The translations under genes and the position numbers were made by a program. The notes beneath the pieces are model-generated. The model was not told the DNA's origin. It saw nothing but the letters and a program-made list of their open reading frames with translations, and did no database searches. From Pezizomycotina sp. ARF18 (Eukaryota; Ascomycota): a stretch of DNA of 56,031 nucleotides. This document shows, piece after piece, positions 36,978-49,026 of the stretch (position 1 is its first letter; each line of letters begins with the position of its first letter). The stretch covers positions 1-56,031 of the forward strand of contig AZLU01000211.1 of NCBI GenBank assembly GCA_002224055.1, in the 5' to 3' direction.

Positions 36978-37861
36978 TTTTGCTGATGGAGAATTTCAAC
37001 CGATGCTTCTTGTCAAACGGTAGGAAAATGGAACGTTTTGGAGGTTTAGAATGGATTCGGTGAGGCTGGTTTCGCTATACTGATAAGAGGTTTGCGAGAT
37101 TGTGCTTAGCTCTTGGTCCTTTGGCTCTTCCTTGTAGTGGATAGTACGATAGAAGATTATTGAAACTGAAGTAAGTTAAAGAGGAAGAGGAGAAGGAAAA
37201 GTTGGTGCGGGGACGGGGATTCGACTCCTTATATAAGAAAAGGCTACTTATAAAGGTGTTAAAAATATGACGACGACAAAAAAGCAAGAACGCTGTCTCG
37301 ACGATTTCTTTCTCAGGCGATGAGCAAATGCAAAACAGATTTAAGCCTATTAAAGCGACGCATTCAAGCCAGGCTTTTCTATCCAGTGCTACTAGTCCAG
37401 TTCGTATTAATCAAGTAGTAAACATACCTATTGAGATGGAGGGGGGTTTGAATTTCTTGATGCACGTCTGGTTCTTTTTGGCAGCCGAAAGGAAGGCGTT
37501 GAAAAGGTCAAAAACCTTTGTACCAGATATACATCCAAACCTACTTTTTTTACTGACTGCGAGTACTTTTGCGTAGTAAAAAAAAAAAAAATGTACCAGT
37601 CTCGCCAGTGTGTTATCCATAGCGAATAGGAAATGGCCGAAACGGACAGTAACAGGAGACGATGTACTGTACACACCTTGTAGCAGGGAAAGATAGGAAC
37701 AAAGAAAGTAGATAAGAACCTTTAAGACAAAAAGAAAAGAAAAGAAGGAAAGGATTGGGGTTTGGTTGGATCAAGAAAAAGAAAAGAAAGGCGTGAATAA
37801 AAAAAAAACTGTTAACAAAAAAAAGGAAATATATATTTGTTAGTGGTTTTGGAGTAGAAGG

Positions 37862-37931
37862 CGATGATTTTCTTTATTTAATTTTTATTTATTTATTTTA
37901 TTTTTTATTTTATTTTATTTTATTTTATTTT
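37862..37931. repeat. (TTTTA)n / (TTTA)n microsatellite
   Basis: About 70 bases of TTTTA and TTTA units. Confidence 0.9.
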
Positions 37932-38015
37932 CACTTTAATTTTGCGGGGGAAGTGGGAAGGGAAATGGCGAGCGACCCTGTTATTTTTTGCAGGCATCGC
38001 TGGGTGCTGGGGTAA

Positions 38016-38097
38016 ATTTTTTTTTTTTATTTTTTTTTATTTTTTTATTTTTTTTTATTTTTTTTTATTTTTTTAAATTAAATTATCATCATCATCA

Positions 38098-38129
<32 letters not shown>

Positions 38130-38170
38130 TATTTGTTTATTTTTATTTTATTTTTATTTATTTTCCATTT
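38016..38170. repeat. Poly-T with A interruptions, then (ATC)n(ATT)n, then TTTTA repeats
   Basis: A compound microsatellite of about 155 bases: T8A-type units, then ATC triplets turning into ATT triplets (about 38085-38130), then TTTTA/TTTA units. Confidence 0.9.
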
Positions 38171-38885
38171 TTTCGCAAGTACAACAACGCTCCGAAAAGG
38201 AACATACCAGACTACTTTCTTTTCTTTTAACTCCCTCCACCATAGAACTTGCTCTATAGCGCTATCCATAAACAGCTTCAGTTATATGCAGCAAGTTCGA
38301 ATTCTTCAAAGCAGCAGTTAACAAGCATTGTACAGAGAGACAGACACAGACAGACAGACAGATATACCCTCGGTCTGGAATCCTCTCCCGTGTTTCTACC
38401 CTATTCTCTTCCTTTGTCTGCTTTCTTCTTCCTCTTTCATTCATTTTTTTCCCCCTTCATAGATCAATTTACATATCTCTCGATTTGATACCTCAACAGA
38501 CTGTAGGTGGATGTGACATTCCCATTGAGAAAGAATCGTCATCTTCGCTGGTGGTGCTACATTGAGGAGGGGGAAAAAGAGAGGAGACAAAATGTACTTT
38601 TGTCAGTGCATCTTTGCAAAATTGTCGTCGTCAATGCCCAGACTCCAAGCGGGGTTTTTTCCTGACCTTTCACGAATTTTGCCCCTCCCCCCCCCCCCCC
38701 GCCCCCTTTGCTGAAGAAGTCGAGGATAATGAACGATAAGAGTCTTTTTGGACATAGCCTCAATATTGAAAGACTGCTTGGTTAACTGAATACATCCTCA
38801 TTTGGAAGCTCTCCGCAAAAAAATTACCAAATGTCCCCCTTCAAATACTTCATATTCGTGGTTTGCATGAGCTAGATTTTTTTGC

Positions 38886-39751
38886 TTACAACACCGGGTA
38901 ATCCTCCGGCAGGTTCTGGTAATTGCCGAGGACGGGAAATGAGCCCTCGTTAAAAAAAGGTTTCCCGCCGGTATCAACGACCACGAAAGATTCAGCAGTG
39001 GTCAATACTTGTGCTCCTCCAGCAGTCTTCAAAAAAAAAAAAAAAAAAAAAAAAAGGCCCTCCCCATTATGAGATCCCATTTCTATTTGGGATAGGGGAG
39101 CCTTAAAATATATAGCTCCGGGTCATTTTTAATAATCTAACTACTATATAGCAAGGGAGCAAGGCACAGAGCGGTACTCCGGTCGGTTTGAGATTCTAGG
39201 CCGGTATGATTACATTTAATCTCAAGATGGACGGACTTCTTCCTGGAAACCACTACTTTTTCTCAGATACCATTTTGTCCAGGTGGATCCCCAGCGGCTC
39301 TCCGCGAAAGAAGGCAACTTGCATACTTTGGGACCAACGGACTACGATCTCGTGATCCCCACTTCGGAGAACATTAAGATCAACAGAATTAGGCATACCG
39401 GCCGGTAGGGGGAATTTCTGTCGTCAAAAAAACTCGTGGCTGCCATTTAACGACGGACAACAGCAGCCGTCGCAATTCATTGGCTTGTTTAAAAGAAACA
39501 AAGGCGAGCTGGGAAGCTAATTCAAAAGCGAATTGTCGACTTGGAAAGATTAGGAGAAATTTACCGATCCCCACAATATGGAGAAAAGCCGTTTCGTACT
39601 CCTCGAGTCGTTTTACTTTGCAGCTAGACGGATAGCTAAACTAACCATTGAGACTAGGGAATATTTATCCTGATTCGGGGGGCGGCCATGAGGTTTCTTA
39701 TGCTCCATCCAACCCTGAAGTTTGCGTACTTCACGAATTGGAGGAGAAATA
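38886..39751 (-). CDS. Unidentified protein-coding region, heavily frame-broken
   Basis: Reading leftward, successive frames give continuous coding-like protein. First is SPPIREVRKLQGWMEHKKPH ... DKYSLVSMVSLAIRLAAK. After a break near 39630 comes KRLEEYETAFLHIVGIGKFL ... FELASQLAFVSFKQANELRR and LLLSVVKWQPRVFLTTEIPP. After a break near 39400 comes PNSVDLNVLRSGDHEIVVRW and MQVAFFRGEPLGIHLDKMVS. A poly-A (poly-T on the coding strand) run at about 39031-39055 precedes a last piece, AQVLTTAESFVVVDTGGKPF ... YQNLPEDYPVL, with stop at 38886. The start is not found. The T-run followed by GAAG could be an intron end. No family is recognised. A real gene with sequence errors, or a recent pseudogene, fits equally well. 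Confidence 0.45.
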
Positions 39752-42700
39752 AAACGCTCTTATTAAAAAAAAAAAAATTCGATGGTTCTTCTCAGCTTTT
39801 CTGGTTGGTACTATATAAGTAGAACTTTACGCAGCTCGCTACTTCTCTGAATCCATCATGTCGCCAGTAATTGACAAAATTTCACGGCCGTCAAAAGAAA
39901 TTTAGGAAGGATTTTCGGCCTTGAGCTTTGCTAGGGTAGAGAGTACCGGGACCCCGACACGCTAAACCGACACGCTAAACAAAGTGACCTTTGCCGATAA
40001 CGCAAGGCGAACGACACGAGTAGCCAATCAATAGCTGCCCTTTTTCTTGGTATATGCAACCGGTGGTGTAGCTACTTGCTTTTTGACTTCTTAACATCCA
40101 GCAATTGCAAAGTCAAGCTTCACACTTTTTTTTTTGACTTTGTGGGAGGGCGATCGATCTTATTATTATTTACAAGTGGGGTCTTCGTCGCTTGTTAAAT
40201 CGAAAGGTTCCTCGAAATTATTTGCCCATGCCCGTTATACGTTTGACTCTTTTTTTTTTTTTTTTTTTTTTTTTTTGGCTTGCTTGCATTTGAGGTCCAC
40301 ACAGCCCCGCCTAAGAAGTGTCCTGCTCCTTGCCATCAGCTTCGAGTTGTGGAGCTTCAAATAGTCAGATTGCTCTTGGCGAAGTCTTGGAAAAATGCAA
40401 AGAATCGAGACGAAAAATAAGGGTCCCGCTTCTCCTCTTTTCATGTTTTCCATTATTTCCAGCTTCAAAATCAATTACTCTACATGGCGTTGTAATAATC
40501 CTCCGGGATAACCACATCATCGCCTCGCCACTACTATTGGGCATAGTCGTGCGCTTGTATCACGTTCAAATTGTCAGTGCTCAAGGGAGTACAAGAAATT
40601 CGGAAGTCTTTTATCATGGGTGCTGATAAGGATTGCATCTCTTTGGTAGGGATGTGTTGTGGGTTTCCCCTTTAACGTTGACAGCCGTTCAACGCTATCT
40701 TCTTGCTCCCCCACGGCGACACTTCCCCAATCAAAAAATGATCAACCGGAATGGTCTTTCGTTCTCTGCGTTGAACAGGTGATTTTTAGATTTCTATGAT
40801 GAGCCTTTCACTACCATTTCTCATACGACCGACCAATCTGGAGCAGGACAGTACACTCCAAAAAAAAAAAAAAAAAAAAAAAAGTCCCCCGGATTATTTA
40901 TTTCCATACAATGCGCGGCAGGGAAAAGCAAGTTTTTGCCATCTTTTAAGTTAAACGCTCTACCCTATTTTAACCAATTGCACACCAGATATTCGAATTC
41001 CGACCAACGCCTTTTTTCTTCTCTCCTCTGTGTTGTATAGTAAATCGAAGGGTGTTGGCGCCGATTACGCAAAATGACATAACACCACGTCGAGATCATC
41101 GATATATTTTCTATTCACAAACAAAAATACCCAGCATTTATCCCCCTTGTTTATTTTTCCTATTAAACTGTTTTGAGTCTTTTAGTGGTTATATTAAAAA
41201 ATGACGTCCTTATAGAAGACTAGACGGATTTTTCTAGTCTCGATCGATTCGTAGAAGTGGTTCTCCCATTTCTTGAAAGGCGAACTGAATCTGTCTGTGA
41301 TGTGTGTCATATCACCTTAAGGACCCTGCGGATTATTTCCAGAGAACAGGCATTTTCTCCCTAATGTTATAACTAACTAACGCACGTGGCTCGCGGAGTG
41401 AAATCCATTTTGCGAGAGACGTAAAATCTTGCCATTGGGGAGAAATCCGTAGCACGCGGAACGTAGCTGCTGTTTTTATGCCTTCTCCGAAGAAGTATAC
41501 ATCGACTTAGAACCAGGTACGTCTACTTCGTCCTTGTCCACGTGATTTTATATTATGCTACCCTAACGTTTGTCGATTGTGAGCTATTTCAATTCCCTTC
41601 GATAGCGTAAATGTACTTTTACCTTACTGATTTACCGTACGCTTCGATGTAGCCTTCCTCTTTCACCTTGGATCCTCCGTAGTTCCCGACCTTCCCGCCC
41701 TATCCCGCCTTCGTCCACAAAATATCCGAGGCGAACTGCGAAAAGCTCTTTGTTAGGGAAACCCTTGCGTCAACACAAAGATACTTCTTTGTCGTCTCTT
41801 TATCAGCGCATGTCTTGATACTTTCGCTTTTGTTTCCCTTTCGCTTTGGTTTACCATCCATGCAATTGCTCGCCCTATCGCGGTCTTCTTTTTTACAACT
41901 CGGCTTTCGACACCGTAATAGTCGTTTTCGCTTTGAAATTCGCGCAGCCACGTGGGCAATTGGCGAGCCATCTAAGGCTCGCAAAGATAAGGTTGTTTTA
42001 TAGAACAGCCGAACAAGAAAAGGAAGCCCGAAAAAAAAAAAAGCTTGTGATTCTTTTTCGCCTTGTGCTCCCTATTTTTCTTATTCTCTATATACTCCAG
42101 CTCCTCTATTCCCCTTCTTTTACCACCGTTTTTTTCATTCTTATTTTCTATTATAGGCGCGTCAAGACACCCTATTGGTGGTTATTCAATACCTTCCCTA
42201 TCGTAGGAACGGCTCGCCTTCGCCTAGAATGGCCCCACGAAAGCCTCGTCCTGCGGGTAGGTAGCTTTCATTATCACGCCACCAGATGCTATCAAGTATT
42301 TGCCGACATCGCACTAAATATTACTGTCTAGAGTGGGTCTATTGAACGAAAAATTTTAAAATTTGTCGTTGGCAATAGGTCAAATAGCGCGAGCTTAAGA
42401 TGACTGCATATGCATATATGAAGGGTCCACCCGCGGGACATAGCTCCCGGGTATGCTATACCCCACCGTAAATGGGGGTGCGCGGCGCTACCGTCCTTTC
42501 ATGAACAGCGTGGCTACACTTCGCGTGCAGACAAGCTCGTTTTGGAGGCACTGGGTCGAAGCAGGAGGAGCTTATCTATGTCTCTATTTTTCGAGATAGA
42601 TGTTTTCCCCTCATATGAGAGACGGCTTTAGGCTTACTTCGGAAGCATGTTGCTAGTTTCCGTACCCGCCCTTTTTTTTTTTAAGGAAAATGTTTTAATA

Positions 42701-42899
42701 GGTCGTTGAAAGTCTAAAGCGAATTCTCGCGATATCGGGGATTTCATATATATAGACTACGAATTACAAGAGGGCTGTAGACCTCGCATCCGAGAAGAAT
42801 CAACAATAAATAGAGTAGATTATAATTGATTCAACCTTTTTTCTTTCTTATTATATATATTAACTATCTACACTCATTTTCATTCTAGAAGATGCTCTG
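39752..42899. other. Gene-poor stretch
   Basis: No supportable gene. It contains a direct repeat (39955-39980), T26 at about 40251-40276 and A23 at 40861-40883. The longest frame (41846-42331, +, 161 codons) is rich in Phe/Leu/Ile/Tyr from T-rich DNA and shows no domain. Confidence 0.45.
39955..39980. repeat. Perfect 13-base tandem duplication
   Basis: CGACACGCTAAAC occurs twice head to tail (39955-39967 and 39968-39980). Confidence 0.95.
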
Positions 42900-45800
42900 T
42901 CCACAAATTTCCTCCAGCTCTTTCAAAAAAAGACTACTGCATTTCATGTGTTACATTACAATCCTTTAAATTATACATTTAAACCCGCCTATAATACAAA
43001 AATTCACTTCCCCATCTGGCTTTTACAATCATCCGTTATCTCCGGAGCCGTCCCATTATCAAAAATATATCCCATGAGAACGGAATTTTGCAGTACCCCA
43101 TATCAATAAGGGCGATGATAATTTGGATTCATTTCTGCTTTGGCGCGGATAGCGCGCAATTTGTTATCATTCGCTTCTTGCAGTCGGCAGTATCACGCAC
43201 GATGCTCTTTGTTGGTTCGACAATCTTGAAGTCTGAAGTTTATCATAGTAATGTTGAATGGCTTCTTTAGATACGCGAGTAATCATATAAAGATTTCTGT
43301 ACGTCCTGTTAAGAGGGTTCTCTATCCGTGGACAATTACTTGTCACTCGGTTATATGCCATCTTCCCTACCTTCCCTCGCGGGTTGCGGTAGATTCAGCG
43401 CTATACTCCTATTATAGGCAAATTGATTGACATCACGGTATTCGGTGTCGATAGACGGCGCACTTTTCATGAAATACGTGCGTTATAACTTGCGTGCATC
43501 CTCCCGATTTTTTATCGATGGAGAACATTAGAGGTATTAGTACGTCATATCTTCTCTTGGAGACTGTCATGATACTACAGGTAGCCCTGTCTTTTAGATT
43601 ATGCGATAGGGTGCCTTTTCCTGACTAAGCTGTAATTAGATCATTATCACGAGTCGTATCCTCTACATGCCTCGCTCTGAATACCGCCAGAAACTTGGTT
43701 ACGGATTCTTTTGCGATCTCGTGGCAAATAACGCCACGTAGTGAAATATCTGAGCTTCTGTTGACACTTTTAGTTTGGAATATAACGATATATGACTAAT
43801 TGGACCGTGAAAATGATAGTATCGGCTTCCTTGAGCGAGGCGCGCGTTCGGCTGAAGCTATACGTTAAGTTGGTCCAGATCTAATATTCGCAAAGTGGAA
43901 CATGGGCCCCAAGGATTAGCTTCTGTGATAGGATCGCATGCTTCGTATCCGATGTGCTGGTCGTACCATTACATAGAGCTTTGGAAAGGGATAACCCGGA
44001 TGATTTCGTAGGTCTTGATGGTATCGCAGGTGATCCCAACATAGACTATATTTCCCAAGGTTGAAAGGCTCGAGTCTATGCGAGCCATATGAAATGTTCC
44101 GCAACCCTGAACTCAGTATGATTTTGAATGAGCGTTCGGCAAATATACGATGTCCGTGACGGGCTTTTCAGGATACTAAACGAAGTATGCAAAGTTCGTG
44201 TTCGGTCCTCTTCAATGAGAGATACGGCGGGTTTTGTATGTTCGCGTCGTTTATAAAGTGTACGCGTTATGAAAGGCCACACGTGCTTTCCTAGTTTTGT
44301 AGACGTTTTACAATAGGTAGTTCCGGCCATGGATTAAGTCTTATTTTGCGATCTTTGAGATACGAGTCGACCTCTCTAAAGCTCATGAGCACACATTATC
44401 TGAGGACTAAGGTAGGCCTCGCCATTCATTGTCGATCCAATGTCCATTGCACGAAAGGGATTGGCAAGAAGCTATAAAATAGCCAGCTAGACGCCGCGTG
44501 TCTTATGTGCCCATGATGTCCTGAATATTGCAGTCGAACAGGCAACGGTTATGAGTTTTTGGAGGTGCAACGCAGTGCGAATCACTATGAGGCGGTCTGT
44601 CACTTCATGCGTATCTGACGATACAGGCGCAAAGATTGTTGACGTCAGCTTAATGCCGTCTATCCTTGGAATACTACATCTCTGTATTCGTGGGATTATA
44701 CTGGATATGCGGATCTTCAGTGAACTTTTGGCCGCAAACATATATCGCTGGTAGTAGGAATCAGGATACAAAAAGAATGGTACTCTTAATATCGCGGGCT
44801 ACCCTTGTTGAAAGCTATGAAGACTGCGTTCACAGTCGTCGAGGGGTCGACGGAGCAGGAAATGTGCTCCCATATTGGGTTGCCGGGCTGAACATTAAAT
44901 GTTTTCTATCTAATAGCCGTCTTCACTGTGGTTACACTGAATTTTGGAATGGGATAATATGCATGATTTTCGGAACCTTTCGTGGTTCTATTATACAACA
45001 GCGTGAGACGTCGGAATGCCTTACGACCTGTGGCTGTCGATTGTAATTTGTGTACCCGACTTCCAGTTATTCAAGTATTTATATGGAGGTTCAAAGTAAT
45101 GCTGAATGAAGTATGCATTGTGTATTCGAAAACGCGCATTATACGAAGAACTTGCTAAGGAGTCCGCCGTTCGGAATACGTTACTTGAATATATCGTTAG
45201 TGGACTGTTTTTTCCATGGCATGATTGGCCGGGTAAGCTTCGTTCTTTCCGATGTGCATATTGCGTTGAAGGTTTCTCTGCACTCTTACCCTGTTTTAAA
45301 TTGGCGGCATCAGGAAAGATTGGCAAGAATGGTTAGAGCTTATAGAGGGTCCTTGCACTCCAGTCCATTTCAAGGACGTGATAATTGTTAAGACGTTTGA
45401 TCGATTAGTTCTGCACTTCGTAAAGCTACTGGGGCACGGAGTATATGAGTTCTTTTGTAGCCTTAGAGGTTGTATTTGAGGATGTTCGCATTTGAAAGTA
45501 GCCAAATAAGATCGAATTATGAGCCGTTTGAAAGAAAGCCTACCCGCCAGTTATTGATCGAGAGATGTGTCATAAAGCAACCGTATCATTAACAAGCCAA
45601 GCAAACGTTGACAGTTTTATAAGACGGAAGTCTCGAATTTGTCACGGTTTATCTTCGTTGAGGGTTTCCATGCATGCGATACGAAATTTTATGTGTGTTT
45701 CTGCCAGCTTACATCGGAACGTATTTGGCATGCGTAACACGTCGATATCGACCCCTACAAGGGCCCGTTGATACGAAATGCTAGAGTGGCTTTAGTCAAC

Positions 45801-48105
45801 CAGCTGAGATGAAGATATGGCGAGAAATAATTGTATAATAATGTAATTACGAATGAAATTTATGACTGATCTCGATTAATATCCATTTGCGGAGGACATG
45901 CGTAGCAGTATAAGATGTACTAGCTTGTTGCCGCATGAGGACGCCGTATCGATGGACTCGTTTTTTTTCGGGTTATCGAACTTGAATATAGCCTCTATGA
46001 TCAGGGGAAAACATCCACCGCTTTTACATTATGGTCACTTCTGGTTGTGAGTTACTAAATGCAGCATCTTTCAACCGTATATCACGTGTCGAGAAGCCTC
46101 GAGTTCAATCTATATGATGATCCTGTAGCTGGATAACATCGTAGCATGCCTCGGTGGCCGAAAACATAGCATATATGCGAGAAATCGTAGTGAACCGTTC
46201 AAAACACTCATTTCTATAGAGCAGTCTCTGCATCGGTGGTCACTTAAACAGATCTCGTTCTTTTGTGTAGGATAATACGAAGTACGTCCACGCTCAACGT
46301 CTCACAGCTTATAGCTCGACGAGCCGGTGGTACATACGTGTATGTTGTTGGAGCTGTTGCATAATGCTTTTATCTGAGGTTGCCCACGTAAATTAGACAA
46401 TTTACGACCGACGGAGATATGCATCCTCTATAATTATTGCGATATGCTACAGGCTCTTGCGGAGTGAGCGGTCTGAGAGGGGTGCGTCATATCGGGGTGC
46501 GGCCTTTTCGGAGTCTTGTCGCCGGCATTATGTATACGAACGAAAGGAGTTACAAAAATCATATTCTCACGATGACGCCAGGACGTTCGATGTAACCTTT
46601 TATCTACGACAACGCGCAACATTGGTAGCAAGTATCCGGCTTTGGTGAGTGCAATACCGTCAACGCAACCCTGCACTAAAAAAGCGTCATCCTGTAAGCT
46701 CTAGTCGGCAGCGCCGTAGCAGACATATCGGAGGGACCTAGAACCCGTTGCTGTAGAGCTTTTCCCGTATCGCGGGGAGGCCTTCGGGTTCTATCATCTT
46801 GCGGATATCGCGGCGGAGCTTTTCGTTTTCGTATCGGGGGTTCACGCTCTCTATGCCCCGTAGGTTCGGGCTTTGCTGTTTTAAATTCTACAATCTAGTG
46901 AATACTTGCTACGCTTATCGTTATTTATTCTTCAAAATTCTAAATCACTAGCTTTTTCCATATGATGCCCTGACGTGTCCTGAACAAACACGAATATGAT
47001 TGCTATTCGTGACGGTTTCAGGGAAGATAATAACTGTATCCGCTGTGTTTCGACGTTTAGACCACTTTTCCTTTTTATGTTCTCCCTCGAGCTCTTTACA
47101 TTACCTGTGCCAGAACGGCAGCCACTTAACGGCATCGAAGATTCCGTACTTGTATTTATAAAATTACGGCCTATTATCATGCTATTAGTGGTCGTTTAGA
47201 CCATCTCTCAGCCGATGGACTCGAATTTTTGGTATATTCGGTTTCTCCCTAGACGGTCACGCTACGGGTTGTATACTGGAGGCCGCACCGGATTGATCAT
47301 ACCGCCAGACCTACAAAACGCGCTCTATGATGACTGATTCCGCGGTGTCATGTTTCATCAAATATCCTGCGAGGTGCTAGTATCTACCGTCCGGTTTCTT
47401 AGAGAGCTACATGGAACTATGGGAAACTCTGTCAACCTGACAGTCTTCGGCGTGTATGCCTGGGGTCCTTAGACGTGGAATGTGTCTAGTTTGGGTGTAT
47501 CCGGCGTTCGTCGCATAATTGGCTTTTAATAGGTGATATCGCTCTCCGTGTTTGGTCTCTGCAGATACGTATGAAATGATCCGTTTTAAACTGGACATAT
47601 CATGTATCTGTACGTCAAGGTTTATGAGAACCTCTTTAGCTTCCTTAGTTGTATCATCCCAGCATCGGAAGCAAGAGTAGGAATAACTTCTCAATCCTCG
47701 TATCCTCCCGTCTCGTATATATTCTAAGAAATTTGAAAATTTATAAGGCTAGTGCAGTCGCAAACATAGTGTTTGCTCTATGGACGAGTATCTAGTTTGC
47801 AGCGCGCTAGTAGCGTTTTTAACCGCCGATGCGGTCGGCTATTAGCACCAGATCATAATTATAGTGCATTCTTAAACGTGCTTGATGATATCGATCTCGG
47901 GCTTGTCTATTTATTCTTAGAGATTACGAACCGAGTCATCATTCTATCATATATTACTCATCGAGGGAGTTTGGATGATGTTTCCGCTATCGATGGTACT
48001 TGCTATACACCTGATAGCATATATACCCGGCTTCTATATCCTTCCTTATCTTCCGGTTCGGCGGATTGCTAGTATAATATTGTTTTATCATCATATATTT
48101 TGCTC
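42900..48105. other. Block of distinct sequence texture, no recognisable gene
   Basis: For about 5.2 kb there is no homopolymer run longer than about eight bases, while elsewhere in the window runs of ten or more occur roughly every kilobase. CG dinucleotides look frequent, and the sequence reads as nearly random with open frames no longer than 126 codons on any strand. None shows a domain. The one convincing coding island is at 46738-46887. Introgressed, viral or long-decayed DNA, or a region with a different mutation history, could look like this. No terminal repeats were found by eye. Confidence 0.5.
46738..46887 (-). CDS. Orphan 49-codon coding island, unidentified
   Basis: A GC-rich patch within otherwise patternless DNA. 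On the minus strand it is open from just after a TAG at 46888-46890 to a TAG at 46738-46740. The translation is clearly protein-like: SPNLRGIESVNPRYENEKLR followed by RDIRKMIEPEGLPAIREKLY and SNGF at the end. It has no start codon of its own near the beginning, so it is probably a terminal exon (an AG acceptor coincides with the upstream stop) or the end of a gene whose rest has decayed. The family is not recognised. Confidence 0.4.
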   Translation of the reverse strand, partial: NLKQQSPNLRGIESVNPRYENEKLRRDIRKMIEPEGLPAIREKLYSNGF

Positions 48106-49026
48106 TTTTTTTTCTCTCTCTCTATATATATATATATTTCGGCTTGTTTGCAGGTGCCTGGTATAAAAGGTTAGAGGTGTTGAGATTTTGTAAATAAAAA
48201 TTAATAATAGCATCAGGATTTATTAGCACGATAGGAGGTTGTTCAGTAATTTTTTTTTGTTTGGTAGATAATTGGCTCAATTAAAATATACCAGTAGCCA
48301 TAAAAGTAAAATAAAATAAAAATGAAATAAAATAAAGAATAAAATAAAATAAAATAAAGAATAATAACATAAATAAAAAATATAAATAAAATAGAAATAA
48401 AATTAAACAAATAAAAGAAAAGAAAAATGGAAGAGCGTGGATCCACTGAGCCTGGAAGGACAAAGAAGCTCTAAATACCATAGTACTATAGATTCAGGCA
48501 AATGCGCAAATCTACAACTTATAGACAGTCATCAAACTAGCTCACACTCGCGTCATAGATGGCTATCTCTTGTTCCAGAAGACTCAAGAAAGTATGCTAT
48601 TAATAATGTTATACAGTTTACAAAGGAACCAGAAAAGAAAAAAATGCTAGAGTTTATCTACTAGATCTCCCATACGTCGAAAGGAGAATGAATTCGAAGA
48701 TCTTGAGAGGTTTGTGATGATGATGTTGGTATTCATGAGTAGAAAAAAAAAGGAGAAATATAGCCAACTTTGCAAATTGTTTTTCAACTCCATGCAAAAA
48801 CAAAAGAAAAGAAAAGAAAAGAAAAGAAAATGATGCAAACTCCTTACACATTTTGATATCAAAGAAAATTCAAGAAAGAAGAGAAAATGGGGAGAAGAAA
48901 AAACACCTAAGCCGGCCGATAGATTATGAAAGACTAATATTACAAAGAAAATAGAAGAATAAAAGATAAAGACTTCCTCCGAGAAGAAAAGAGTTTGATG
49001 ACATATAAATCTGGACGCGGTGATGA
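48106..49026. other. Intergenic, low-complexity
   Basis: Begins with a T8-(TC)n-(TA)n tract at about 48108-48140, then an A/T pentamer microsatellite (48297-48425) and an (AAAAG)n run (48802-48830). The right end is the 3' flank of SYF1. No coding signal was found. Confidence 0.5.
48297..48425. repeat. (AAAAT)n / (AAAT)n microsatellite
   Basis: About 130 bases of AAAAT and related units on the plus strand. The minus-strand frames through it are Phe/Ile/Leu artefacts. Confidence 0.9.

Larger units (their letters stand above)
36978..38885. other. Intergenic with simple repeats
   Basis: The first few hundred bases are the promoter side of the small spliced gene. The rest holds poly-A (37578-37590), (TTTTA)n (37862-37931), poly-T/A microsatellite (38016-38170) and a 14-base C run (38687-38700). 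No coding signal was found. Confidence 0.5.

Noticed and set aside
41846-42331. 161-codon frame on the plus strand
   Set aside because: The composition is driven by T-rich sequence and a poly-A run, with no recognisable domain and competing frames on the other strand.
45106-45391. Overlapping plus-strand frames of 76 and 92 codons in the textured block
   Set aside because: Two equal frames overlap and neither has recognisable motifs; such lengths are expected by chance in DNA of this composition.
42900-48105. RIP-mutated transposon as explanation for the block
   Set aside because: RIP raises TpA and AT content and depletes CpA; the block instead shows frequent CG and moderate GC, and no transposase frame is visible.
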